NCBI RefSeq assembly: GCF_000377405.1
Contig: NZ_KB905023.1
Location: 248,001-312,000, forward strand
DNA from: Thioalkalivibrio sp. ALE31
Lineage (GTDB): Bacteria > Pseudomonadota > Gammaproteobacteria > Ectothiorhodospirales > Ectothiorhodospiraceae
Direction of reading: 5' to 3'
DNA: 64,000 bases
A model generated the notes under the pieces. It saw only the letters and a program-made list of their open reading frames with translations, had not been told where the DNA came from and searched no databases. Position numbers and translations under genes: made by a program. Positions 27,876-37,327 of the stretch are shown piece by piece. Within the stretch, counting starts at the first letter, position 1. Each line of letters starts with the position of its first letter.

Positions 27876-29102
27876 ATGGCGGAAACCCTGATTTCTTACG
27901 ATATCGACAAGTCCCCCGAAGAGCAGGACATCAAACCACACAACCGCTGGCATCCGGACATTCCGATGGCGGTCCACGTCAAACCCGGCGACGAGTTCCG
28001 TCTTGAATGCTGCGACTGGACCGGCGGCCAGATCGGCAATAACGACTCCGCCAACGACATCCGGGATGTGGACTTGACCAAAGTTCACTATCTGACCGGG
28101 CCTGTCTCGGTGGAAGGCGCTGAACCCGGCGACCTGCTGGTGGTGGACATCCTTGACGTGGGCCCTCGCCCTGATCAGCTGTGGGGGTTCAATGGACTGT
28201 TCGCACGCGAAAACGGCGGCGGGTTCCTGACTGAACACTACCCTGAAGCACGCAAGGCGATCTGGGATTTTCACGGGATCTATACCAGCTCCCGGCACAT
28301 CCCGAAGGTTCGCTTCCCCGGGACGATCCACCCGGGGCTAATCGGAACGCTGCCCTCGCATGATCTGCTGGACAAGTGGAACAAGCGCGAGAAGGCACTG
28401 GTCGACACCGACCCGGATCGCGTACCGCCGCTGGCGACCCTTCCCTACGAAGAAACCGCGCTCATGGGCGGCATGCAGGGTGACGAGGCCAAACGCGCGG
28501 CATGCGAAGCCGCGCGGACCGTCCCCCCCAGAGAACACGGCGGAAACTGCGACATCAAGAACCTGTCGCGCGGCTCGCGCGTGTACTTCCCGGTCTACGT
28601 GAAGGGCGCCGGCCTGTCGGTGGGCGATCTCCACTTCTCGCAGGGCGATGGCGAGATCACCTTCTGCGGCGCAATCGAGATGGCCGGTGTAATCGACCTG
28701 AAGGTGGGACTGATCAAGGGCGGGATGGAGAAATACAACATCAGCAGCCCGGTGTTTCAACCCAGCCAGATCGACCCGCATTTCCGTGATTACCTGATCT
28801 TTGAAGGGATCTCGGTGGACGAACAAGGCAAACAGCACTACCTGGATGCACATGTCGCGTACCGGCAGGCCTGCCTCAATGCCATTGACTACCTCAAGAA
28901 CTTCGGCTACTCGGGCGCACAGGCGTATTCGATCCTGGGCACCGCTCCGGTAGAAGGCCACATCAGCGGAATCGTCGACATCCCCAATGTTTGCGCGACG
29001 CTGTGGCTACCCTCGGAGATTTTCGAATTTGATATTCATATCTCCGACTCGGGCCCAACCATCGAAATCGGCGACGACGTCGATACCGCAACCGCAACCT
29101 GA
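27876..29102 (+). CDS. fmdA: Formamidase (acetamidase/formamidase family)
   Basis: 408 residues, equal to the usual FmdA length. Family landmarks: the N-terminal NRWHPDIPMAVHVKPGDEFR, ECCDWTGGQIGNNDSANDIR, VDLTKVHYLTGPV, FPGTIHPGLIG, REHGGNCDIKNLSRGS and LHFSQGDGEITFCGAIE. It releases ammonia and formate from formamide in the cytosol. It is preceded by a sigma-54 promoter and leader hairpin and followed by a terminator and fmdB. AmiE nearby covers C2-C4 amides, so the two are complementary. Confidence 0.96.
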   Translation: MAETLISYDIDKSPEEQDIKPHNRWHPDIPMAVHVKPGDEFRLECCDWTGGQIGNNDSANDIRDVDLTKVHYLTGPVSVEGAEPGDLLVVDILDVGPRPDQLWGFNGLFARENGGGFLTEHYPEARKAIWDFHGIYTSSRHIPKVRFPGTIHPGLIGTLPSHDLLDKWNKREKALVDTDPDRVPPLATLPYEETALMGGMQGDEAKRAACEAARTVPPREHGGNCDIKNLSRGSRVYFPVYVKGAGLSVGDLHFSQGDGEITFCGAIEMAGVIDLKVGLIKGGMEKYNISSPVFQPSQIDPHFRDYLIFEGISVDEQGKQHYLDAHVAYRQACLNAIDYLKNFGYSGAQAYSILGTAPVEGHISGIVDIPNVCATLWLPSEIFEFDIHISDSGPTIEIGDDVDTATAT

Positions 29103-29124
29103 GCCGAGTCCACCGCTTGCAGGC

Positions 29125-29154
29125 GGCCCCGGCCAATTGCCGGGGCCCTCTTTT
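29125..29154 (+). terminator. Rho-independent terminator between fmdA and fmdB
   Basis: GGCCCCGGC (29125-29133) / GCCGGGGCC (29139-29147), loop CAATT, then CTCTTTT. A strong stem; it should end most fmdA transcripts and leave fmdB to read-through or its own promoter. Confidence 0.85.
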
Positions 29155-29165
29155 CGGAGCCCGTC

Positions 29166-29513
29166 ATGCCCCTGTACGACTATCGCTGCCCGAATTGTGG
29201 CGACTTCACGGAGTTCGGTCGGATGACCGAGTCCTCTTCACCGCAGTGCTGCCCGGAGTGCGGAACTGAAGCCCCCCGCTTGATCAGCGCCCCTCGACTC
29301 TCCCTGATGGATCCGTCCAACCGGGAGCGATGGGCACGCAACGAACAAAGCCGGCACGCCCCCAAGAAGGTCCGACGCAGCTCATGTGGCTGTAGCGGGA
29401 CACACACCTGCGGAACACAGAAAGCCCAAGAGACCAAGTCAGCAGAAACCCAACACCCACCACTGAAAAAACAAACCAAAAAAACCGCCCGCCCCTGGAT
29501 GCTCGGACACTAG
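29166..29513 (+). CDS. fmdB: FmdB-family zinc-ribbon protein
   Basis: 115 residues. The N-terminal ribbon MPLYDYRCPNCGDFTEFG has Cys8/Cys11 and Cys29/Cys32 (CPECG), the FmdB signature. A second Cys/His cluster (SSCGCSGTHTCG) near residue 75 and a basic tail follow. FmdB was described as a putative regulator of formamidase expression; its biochemical role is unproven. Placement after fmdA, behind a terminator, fits an accessory gene. Confidence 0.88.
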   Translation: MPLYDYRCPNCGDFTEFGRMTESSSPQCCPECGTEAPRLISAPRLSLMDPSNRERWARNEQSRHAPKKVRRSSCGCSGTHTCGTQKAQETKSAETQHPPLKKQTKKTARPWMLGH

Positions 29514-29609
29514 TAGGGAAACACCTTTCCGTTCGAGAATTTCGCTCCTGAACGACTTCTGGAGCGATCATACCCTCCACTAGCGATCACCTTCGTTCCA
29601 TCCGGGCCG

Positions 29610-30416
29610 TCAGCTGTGGCGGCCTGCTTTGAGGCGGTCGAGGCGCAGGCGCTCGCGGGTGTCGAACAGGCGGCGGGAGGCGAACCAGACCGCACCCAGG
29701 GTGCCCAAGCCGGTACCGGCGGTGATCAGGAACATGATCAGGATCTGGTACTTCACGGCCTCCACCGGCGGGGCGCCGGCCAGGATCTGGCCGGTCATCA
29801 TGCCCGGCAGGCTGACGATGCCGGCGGCGGCCATGGCGTTGATGGTCGGCATCAGGCCGGAGCGCGCGGCCTCGCGGCGCATGGTCGTGACCGCCTCGCT
29901 CCAGGAGGCCCCCATCGCCAGCCGGCCCTCAATGGTGCGGCGCTCGCGCCAGACCGTCTGCGTCAGGCGGTCCAGCCCCAGCGCAATGCCGGTCATGGTG
30001 TTGCCGAGCAGCATGCCCAAGAGCGGGATCGCGTACTGCGGCTCCCACCAGGGGGTCGGGCCGACCATGGTGGTCAGCGCCAGCACGGTGACCGCGAACG
30101 CCGAGATGAACATGGTCACGGCACCAATGCCGTAGCCCCACAGCCCGGCGAAGCGGCGCTGCTGGCGCGCCATCACCTCGTAGCCGGCCACAGCGAGCAT
30201 GATCACCGCCATCAAGGCTACCCAACCGAGCTGCGCATGGTCGAACAGCGTCTGCAGGATCAGCCCGACCAGCAGCAGCTGGATCACGGTGCGCGCCCCG
30301 GCGATCAGCAGGCTGCGCCCCAGCCCCATACGTGCCCAGACGGTCAGCCCTGCCAGCGCGACGACCAGCAAGGCCGCCAGCGACAGGTCCAGCGCGGAAA
30401 GCGAGATCAGTTCCAC
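29610..30416 (-). CDS. fetB: FetB-like ABC transporter permease (UPF0014)
   Basis: 268 residues from a GTG at 30416 that overlaps the fetA stop by 10 bp. About seven hydrophobic segments and the family blocks ARTVIQLLLVGLILQTLF, PLLGMLLGNTMTGIALGLDR, TIEGRLAMGAS and GIVSLPGMMTGQILAGAPP. In E. coli FetAB has been linked to iron efflux and oxidative-stress resistance. Nothing here ties it to nitrogen metabolism; it merely sits between fmdB and amtB. Confidence 0.88.
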   Translation of the reverse strand: MELISLSALDLSLAALLVVALAGLTVWARMGLGRSLLIAGARTVIQLLLVGLILQTLFDHAQLGWVALMAVIMLAVAGYEVMARQQRRFAGLWGYGIGAVTMFISAFAVTVLALTTMVGPTPWWEPQYAIPLLGMLLGNTMTGIALGLDRLTQTVWRERRTIEGRLAMGASWSEAVTTMRREAARSGLMPTINAMAAAGIVSLPGMMTGQILAGAPPVEAVKYQILIMFLITAGTGLGTLGAVWFASRRLFDTRERLRLDRLKAGRHS

Positions 30417-31027
30417 GCGGTCACCTCCAGCTTGCCGTTGGCGATGGTCAGGATGCGGCCGCCCAGGCGCTGACGCTGCAGGGTGTCGTGACTGACCCAA
30501 AGCGCTGCCGCGTCTTCCTCGGCGAGATACCCCCGTACCGCGCGTTCGATGCGTTTGGTGTTTTCCAGATCCAGATTGGCGGTGGGCTCGTCCAGCAACA
30601 GGACGCGCGGCTGGTTCAGCAGCGCGCGCACCAGCCCCAGGCGCTGCTTCTCGCCGCTGGAGAGGCGCTCGACCTCCCAGCCTAGAGAGGCCTCCGGCAA
30701 CGCGACCTGCTCCAGCAGGTGCAGGGCCGCCGCGCGCGCGAAGTCCACTGGCAGGTGCTCGTCCACGCGCTCGCCCCACCAGGCAGTCTCCGCCGGTACG
30801 TACGCCACGCGCCGGCGCCAGTCGACCGGCGCCATGGCGTCCCGCGGTTGCCCGTTCAGCATCACCTCCCCCGTATTGGGGTCAAGGTCGGCCAGGGCCC
30901 GCAGCAGCAGGGATTTTCCGGAACCGGAGGCGCCCGTGACCTGCACCAGCTCCCCGGGCTGAAGCGCCAGATCCAGCGGGCCCAGATGGGCGGTTTTCAG
31001 TTGGCGAACATCCAGCAGGCGATCCAT
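30407..31027 (-). CDS. fetA: FetA-like ABC transporter ATP-binding protein
   Basis: 206 residues. Walker A is TGASGSGKSLLLRAL, the signature LSSGEKQRLGLVRAL, Walker B VLLLDEPTANLD, and the switch histidine lies in WVSHD. Small size and direct coupling to fetB match the FetAB pair. No clear ribosome site precedes the ATG. Confidence 0.88.
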   Translation of the reverse strand: MDRLLDVRQLKTAHLGPLDLALQPGELVQVTGASGSGKSLLLRALADLDPNTGEVMLNGQPRDAMAPVDWRRRVAYVPAETAWWGERVDEHLPVDFARAAALHLLEQVALPEASLGWEVERLSSGEKQRLGLVRALLNQPRVLLLDEPTANLDLENTKRIERAVRGYLAEEDAAALWVSHDTLQRQRLGGRILTIANGKLEVTAWN

Positions 31028-31220
31028 GCGACAGGGTTCCGGTGCGGCGAAATGGCGATCGTAACCGAAGCCGGGGCGGCGGGATGAATGGCCGGACGGG
31101 CAGGCGCTGCTTGCTGCGAGACGAACGGTCCGCCGTGAGGGGTGCCTCTGCGGATGTCGATCGCACTATCGGGCGCAGGCAGGGGCTTCGCGGGCGAGCC
31201 CGCTCCCATAGCTCTGGAAA
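31028..31220. other. Non-coding stretch upstream of fetA
   Basis: No gene is seen. A REP-like hairpin, GGCTTCGCGGGCGAGCCCGC, lies near 31184-31203. The fetA promoter should lie here, but no convincing boxes are visible. Confidence 0.5.
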
Positions 31221-31250
31221 CAAAAAAAGGGCGCCCGGGAAGGGGCGCCC
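31221..31250 (-). terminator. Rho-independent terminator after amtB
   Basis: GGGCGCCC (31229-31236) / GGGCGCCC (31243-31250) is an 8-bp self-complementary stem. On the minus strand it is followed by a T7 run (complement of the A7 at 31222-31228). Confidence 0.88.
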
Positions 31251-31352
31251 AAAGGCCAACATCCAAGTCCTGGGAGACTGTCTTGTCGGCGTCGGAGGAG
31301 ACGATGTCGGGGCCGGGCCTGTGGCCCGACCCCGGTTCAGGTTAACGAGGGT

Positions 31353-32606
<1,254 letters not shown>

Positions 32607-32642
32607 GATTGGAATTCCTCTTTAAGGGACCCGGGGTTCGCA

Positions 32643-32984
<342 letters not shown>

Positions 32985-33048
32985 TCACTCCTTGGGGCGG
33001 GCCCGCTCACCGCAAGCCCGCCATTGGGGTTTTGGATCAATGACCGGC

Positions 33049-33741
33049 TCAGAAATCGAGCGACCAGGCTACGTAGGCGCGAACATCCTCGCCAGACACA
33101 TCGGCATACGCCAGATTCATGCTAAAGGAACCCATGCTCTCGGTATGCCGCGTCAGATTGGCGTGATAGTGCTCATAGCTGTCGGCATCACCATCGAAAG
33201 TCTGGTGGCCGATCATAAACCCGGTGCTCCAGACATCCGCGAACGGGACATCAAGACCCGCGTAGTAATAGGCACTGCCGCTCTCAAACAGGTCTTGATC
33301 GCTTTCTTCGTTCACTACGACCTTCACACCACCGTAAAACATGTCGTATGAGAGTTCGCCGTAGATCTCACCAAAGCCGACGTCCAACTCGGCATCCGGA
33401 TAGAGGTAGTAGACATAGCCAACGTCGTAGCCGAGACCATTAGCGGCTTCGCCAGCGAATCCGGCGTAAAGGTCGAGCTCATAACTGGGGTCGGGGGCGC
33501 CATCACCCGCGAGGTTGGAGGCCCACGTCCCAACGTAGAAGCCGGACCCGTGGTTGTAATCGAACCCACCCTGGATCGCGGCGTCACCGCCCGTCTCCGA
33601 GAAACCCCGGAGTTCATAATCCGATGCGATCGTGATATTTCCGGAGAATTCGGCGGCGGCGGTAGAGGTGGCAAGCATGGCGCCAGTACCGCTCATCGCC
33701 AGAACTGCGGAAGCCAGGATGGAACGCTTGAATTTCTTCAT
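33049..33741 (-). CDS. TorF-family putative outer-membrane porin
   Basis: 230 residues from the ATG at 33741 (GAGGGAGAT upstream). A Sec signal (ILASAVLAMSGTGAMLATST then AAA) is followed by AEFSGNITIASDYELRGFSE, typical of the 'TorF family putative porin' group, then alternating strands and a terminal aromatic residue (AYVAWSLDF) recognised by the BAM machinery. It is the first gene before glnK-amtB and has its own sigma-54 promoter match, so it probably serves nitrogen uptake across the outer membrane. The substrate is unknown. Confidence 0.85.
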   Translation of the reverse strand: MKKFKRSILASAVLAMSGTGAMLATSTAAAEFSGNITIASDYELRGFSETGGDAAIQGGFDYNHGSGFYVGTWASNLAGDGAPDPSYELDLYAGFAGEAANGLGYDVGYVYYLYPDAELDVGFGEIYGELSYDMFYGGVKVVVNEESDQDLFESGSAYYYAGLDVPFADVWSTGFMIGHQTFDGDADSYEHYHANLTRHTESMGSFSMNLAYADVSGEDVRAYVAWSLDF

Positions 33742-33794
33742 TGGATGGATCTCCCTCTGGTTGATCGAGTGTCGCGTAGTCGACACCCGGTCCT

Positions 33795-33810
33795 TGCATG
33801 GGCTGTGCCA
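33795..33810 (-). promoter_or_regulatory. Sigma-54 (-24/-12) promoter of the porin-glnK-amtB unit
   Basis: On the minus strand TGGCAC-AGCCC-ATGCA: perfect -24 element, 12-bp GG-to-GC spacing, -12 element one base from TTGCA. The predicted start near 33784 leaves a leader of about 43 nt. Confidence 0.75.
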
Positions 33811-33881
33811 AGTATCGAAAGGGAGCAAAAATCGGCTTTTCGCAACACCTGTTGCGGCCCAACCACGGGCTTTTGCCTTTA

Positions 33882-33914
33882 TTTGGTGCGCACTAAAAGT
33901 GCACACGCACCAAA
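33882..33914. promoter_or_regulatory. Nested dyad, candidate NtrC-type enhancer
   Basis: TTTGGTGCG (33882-33890) / CGCACCAAA (33906-33914) encloses GCACTAAAAGTGC (33890-33902). Centred about 112 bp before the predicted start. Half-sites GCAC/GTGC match NtrC, but the inner spacing is 5 instead of 7. Confidence 0.6.
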
Positions 33915-34164
33915 AACGTGCGGAGACCGAGGACCTGAACCATGTTCGGGATTCCGGAAGGTTCAGTCCTTCGGCAAGCGGCGGAGTCGGAGAGGCAAAT
34001 CGAGGCGGGGACAGGCGCGACCAACGCACACGCGGCCATGCGGGACGTACGGCGAACACCTCCCTGCCCTGCAGATCGCCACGTCGCCTCGCGACCCGCG
34101 ATGACACAGCACGGCAGGGGGGGGGTGGCGCCGACCGGGGCAGCGCCCCGTCGCCGGCGCGGGT
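33915..34164. other. Non-coding interval between porin enhancer and folB
   Basis: No gene is seen. CTGAACC (33935-33941) / GGTTCAG (33960-33966) makes a hairpin without a T run, possibly an end signal for folB transcripts. A palindrome near 34071-34107 resembles that at 11699-11731. A run of ten G lies near 34115-34126. Confidence 0.5.
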
Positions 34165-34524
34165 TTACGAGGAAAGGCTACCGCGTTCGATCTCGATGCC
34201 GACCTCGCGCACGCCGGGCACGGCACCGGGCTTGCCGAGTTTGATGCGCAGCCAGGGCGTGCCGAACTGGGCCATCAGGGCCTCGGCGATCTCTTCGGCC
34301 AAGGATTCCAGCAAGGCATGCGGTTCGCGCGTGACGATGGCACGCACGGCGTTGGCCACCGCCTCGTAGTCGACGGTGTCGCCGATCTCGCCGGAGTAGG
34401 CGGCGATGCGGGTATCGGCCGCCAGTTCGATATCGAATCGCAGGCGGCGCTGGATGCGCTGTTCCCAGTCGTAGACGCCAACAACGGCGTCAATCTCGAG
34501 GTCGCGCAGATAGATTCGATCCAT
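34165..34524 (-). CDS. folB: Dihydroneopterin aldolase
   Basis: 119 residues from the ATG at 34524: MDRIYLRDLEIDAVVGVYDW, with the substrate-binding Glu in VGVYDWEQRI, DTVDYEAVANAV, LLESLAEEIAEAL and a catalytic Lys in LRIKLGKPGAV. It forms 6-hydroxymethyl-dihydropterin in folate synthesis. It diverges from the amidoligase gene, with the starts about 100 bp apart. Full length. Confidence 0.93.
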   Translation of the reverse strand: MDRIYLRDLEIDAVVGVYDWEQRIQRRLRFDIELAADTRIAAYSGEIGDTVDYEAVANAVRAIVTREPHALLESLAEEIAEALMAQFGTPWLRIKLGKPGAVPGVREVGIEIERGSLSS

Positions 34525-34627
34525 GGGGTCGGCGGGCTCCTGTAGGTCGGCGCCTATCCTACTGCCCGGGCCACACGAGGTACACCGAGCCGCTATCATG
34601 GCGCCTCCCGATTACTACGAGACACGC

Positions 34628-35620
34628 ATGAGCGAGCCCTTTCACGAACTCCCCTGGCCCGCCAACCCGGATGGCGAGCCCCGACGCATCGGCGTGGAGA
34701 TCGAGATGGCCGGGGTGTCGCTGGAGACGATGGCCGAGACCGTGAAAGGCGAGTTCGGGGGCCACGTCGAATCGGACAACGCCTTCGTCTTCCACGTACG
34801 CGACACGGACGTCGGCGACTTCCAACTGGAGCTGGACGCCCGGGTACTGAAGGACCGCGGCTACCGCGAACACCTCGCGCGCCTGGGCATCGAGCTGGAC
34901 GACTCCGACGAGGCCGCGCTGGAGCGCTGGCTCGCGGACGCCGCGGGCCGCCTGGTCCCGCACGAGATCGTGGCGCCGCCGATCGCGACGGCTGACCTTC
35001 CCCGCCTGGACCGGGTGCGCGCCGCCCTGCAGCAGGCCGGCGCACTGGGTACCGAACGCTCGTTTCTCTATGCCTTCGGGCTGCAGATCAATATCGAGGT
35101 GCACCGCACCGATGCCGAGTGGCTTCTGGCAATCCTACGCAGTTTCCTGCTGATGGTGGAAGTGCTCACTGCGGCGGGCGCCATCGACCTGGCGCGGCGC
35201 CTGTCGCCCTACATTCGGTCTTTCCCCGGCCCGTTTGTACGCTACGTGCTGGACCCGGACTTTCGTCCCGACCGGGAGGGCCTGATCGACGCCTACCTGG
35301 CGCACAACCCGACCCGCAACCGCCCGCTGGACCTGTTGCCGCTGTTCGCCCACCTGGACCCCGGGCGGATCGACGCGGCCCCCGTGGAGCACGAACTGAT
35401 CAAGCCGCGGCCGGCCTTCCACTATCGCCTGCCGAACTGCGAGATCGACGACCCGGACTGGAGCCTCGCGCGGCCGTTCAACGGCTGGGTCGAGGTCGAG
35501 CGCCTGGCGGCGGACCCGGAACGCCTGGAGCGCCTGTCGCGGGAATATCTGGAACGCCCCGGCCAGGCCCTGGGCCGCTGGGCCGACGACTGGAGCCAGC
35601 GCCTCCGTGACTGGTTCTGA
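34628..35620 (+). CDS. Amidoligase-family protein (COOH-NH2 ligase superfamily)
   Basis: 330 residues from the ATG at 34628 (34598 is an alternative; neither has a strong ribosome site). GEPRRIGVEIEMAGVSLETM and VFHVRDTDVGDFQLELDARV hold the acidic residues of the glutamine-synthetase-like ATP/metal site. FGLQINIEVHRTDAEWLLAI follows in the middle. I recognise it as the Amidoligase_2 family, predicted ATP-dependent amide-bond formers whose substrates are mostly unknown. The next gene, a class-I glutaminase-like hydrolase, overlaps it by 14 bp, so the two likely act on one gamma-glutamyl or amide compound. Confidence 0.8.
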   Translation: MSEPFHELPWPANPDGEPRRIGVEIEMAGVSLETMAETVKGEFGGHVESDNAFVFHVRDTDVGDFQLELDARVLKDRGYREHLARLGIELDDSDEAALERWLADAAGRLVPHEIVAPPIATADLPRLDRVRAALQQAGALGTERSFLYAFGLQINIEVHRTDAEWLLAILRSFLLMVEVLTAAGAIDLARRLSPYIRSFPGPFVRYVLDPDFRPDREGLIDAYLAHNPTRNRPLDLLPLFAHLDPGRIDAAPVEHELIKPRPAFHYRLPNCEIDDPDWSLARPFNGWVEVERLAADPERLERLSREYLERPGQALGRWADDWSQRLRDWF

Positions 35621-36449
35621 GCCCGACCGCACGACCACCGATACCGTGGCCGATACCGCGCCGCCGCGTCCACGCCGCCCGGTGATCGCCATTACCGGAC
35701 CCGACCAGGGCGGCGGGCCCGCCTGGCTGTTTACCGCGCTCGCGGTGTGGCGCGCCGGCGGCCGTCCGCTGCGGCTGCGCCCGGGAAAACCCCGCAGTCA
35801 CCGGCGCTTCGATGGTCTGGTGGTGGGCGGCGGGGCGGATGTGGATCCTGAGCTCTACGGCGAGACGCTCCCCGAGGGGCCGGATGCGGCCGCCATCCGC
35901 CAGGCGGAGCGACGCCTGTCGCAGCGCCTGATCGGCTATCTCTTCTACCCGGCCCTGTGGTTACTGCGCCGGTTATTCCAGTCCCATGGCGGCGTACTGG
36001 ACACCGACCGCGACCGGCTGGAAAAGGCCCTGATCCATCGCGCGCTGGACGAGCACCGCCCGATCCTCGGCATCTGTCGCGGGATGCAACTGGTCAACGT
36101 GGTACGCGGCGGCACCCTGCACCGCGACCTGGCCGAGTTCTACGTGGAAACCCCGCAGGCCCGCAGCCTGCTGCCAGTCAAGCCGGTGGAGCTGGACCCG
36201 CGCAGCCTTCTGGCCAACATCCTGGGCGACACGACGCTCCACGTGAACGCGCTCCACAACCACGCCGTCAATGACCTGGGGCGGGACCTCAAGATCGCGG
36301 GCCGCGAATCGACCGGCGTGGTCCAGGCCATCGAGGCCGAACACGACTGGTGCATCGGCGTGCAGTGGCACCCCGAATACCTCCCACAGAAACGCCGCCA
36401 CCAGCTCCTGTTCCGCGCCCTCGTCCAAGCCGCCACCCAAAACGGCTAA
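35607..36449 (+). CDS. Class-I glutamine amidotransferase-like hydrolase (PuuD/peptidase C26 type)
   Basis: 280 residues from a GTG overlapping the amidoligase end. The nucleophile Cys lies in ILGICRGMQLVNV and the His-Glu pair in GVQWHPEYLP; GLVVGGGADVDPELYG is the peptidase C26 oxyanion-loop block. These are features of gamma-glutamyl-GABA hydrolase-type enzymes. An insertion-like hydrophobic stretch (LIGYLFYPALWLLRRLF) between strand blocks could contact a membrane or partner. Coupling to an amidoligase suggests paired synthesis and cleavage. Confidence 0.85.
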   Translation: MTGSEPDRTTTDTVADTAPPRPRRPVIAITGPDQGGGPAWLFTALAVWRAGGRPLRLRPGKPRSHRRFDGLVVGGGADVDPELYGETLPEGPDAAAIRQAERRLSQRLIGYLFYPALWLLRRLFQSHGGVLDTDRDRLEKALIHRALDEHRPILGICRGMQLVNVVRGGTLHRDLAEFYVETPQARSLLPVKPVELDPRSLLANILGDTTLHVNALHNHAVNDLGRDLKIAGRESTGVVQAIEAEHDWCIGVQWHPEYLPQKRRHQLLFRALVQAATQNG

Positions 36450-36460
36450 AAGACTGATTC

Positions 36461-36668
36461 ACCACGAAGGCACGAAGAAAGGCGATTCACAGGAAGTCTG
36501 GAAGAAGAGAAGGTTTGCAGGTGAAGGGTCGAGTGCGTGACGGTCGCTCAAGGCACCATATCAACGTGCTGCTGGAGGCCGTCGCATCAGCCTTCTTCCG
36601 GTCTTAAAACCTTCCTGTGAATCGCTTTTGACCTGCCCTTCTTCGTGCCTTCGTGGGCTTCGTGGTAA
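36461..36668. repeat. Long imperfect inverted repeat of CACGAAGGCACGAAG type
   Basis: Left arm 36461-36510 (ACCACGAAGGCACGAAGAAA, GGCGATTCACAGGAA) and right arm about 36591-36668 (TTCCTGTGAATCGC, CTTCTTCGTGCCTTCGTGGG) are inverted copies. The right arm is longer and contains an insertion (TTTTGACCTGCCC). This repeat type is common in bacterial intergenic DNA. The 234-bp gap otherwise has no gene. Confidence 0.8.
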
Positions 36669-36683
36669 AAAACGCCTTTCGAC

Positions 36684-37316
36684 CTAGGTGGGATAGGGCA
36701 CGTCCAGGCCGCCGAGGCCGCAGTAGCCGTTGGGGACCTTGGCGAGGTATTGCTGGTGGTAGTCCTCGGCGAAGTAGTACGCCGGGCCCTCGGCGATCTC
36801 GGTGGTGATCGCCCCGCGCCCGGCGGCGTCCAGCGCAGCCTGGAAACGCTCGCGGCTGGCCTCGGCAGCCGCCATTTGGTCCGCGTCGGTGGTGTAGATC
36901 GCGGAGCGGTACTGGGTACCGACGTCGTTGCCCTGGCGCATGCCCTGGGTCGGGTCGTGTCCTTCCCAGAAGGTACGCAGCAGCGCCTCCAGCCCGACCC
37001 GTTGCGGATCGAGCACCACCCGCACCAGTTCGGTGTGCCCGGTCTGGCCGCTACAGACCTCGCGATAGGTCGGGTTCGGGGTATAGCCGCCGCCGTAGCC
37101 CACGCTGGTGGAGTACACGCCCTCCTGCTGCCAGAACAACCGCTCGGCACCCCAGAAACAGCCCATGCCGAAATGGATCACCTGCATGCCCTCGGGGTAC
37201 GGCGGGGCCAGCGGCGTCCCCAGGACCATGTGGCGCTCGGGGACCGGCATCGGCTCTTCGCGCCCGGGCAGGGCCTGTTCGGGGGTCGGCATGCGCGGCT
37301 CGGAAAAGGCGAACAT
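36684..37316 (-). CDS. msrA: Peptide methionine-S-sulfoxide reductase MsrA
   Basis: 210 residues of the E. coli type. The N-terminal [20 protein letters not shown] and catalytic Cys in [12 protein letters not shown] are present, then [20 protein letters not shown] and [21 protein letters not shown] resolving Cys is present in [11 protein letters not shown]. The extra C-terminal Cys of E. coli MsrA is absent (ends VPYPT), so the recycling disulfide must differ. Repairs oxidised methionine in proteins. Confidence 0.95.
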   Translation of the reverse strand: MFAFSEPRMPTPEQALPGREEPMPVPERHMVLGTPLAPPYPEGMQVIHFGMGCFWGAERLFWQQEGVYSTSVGYGGGYTPNPTYREVCSGQTGHTELVRVVLDPQRVGLEALLRTFWEGHDPTQGMRQGNDVGTQYRSAIYTTDADQMAAAEASRERFQAALDAAGRGAITTEIAEGPAYYFAEDYHQQYLAKVPNGYCGLGGLDVPYPT

Positions 37317-37327
37317 CGGCGGCTCCG

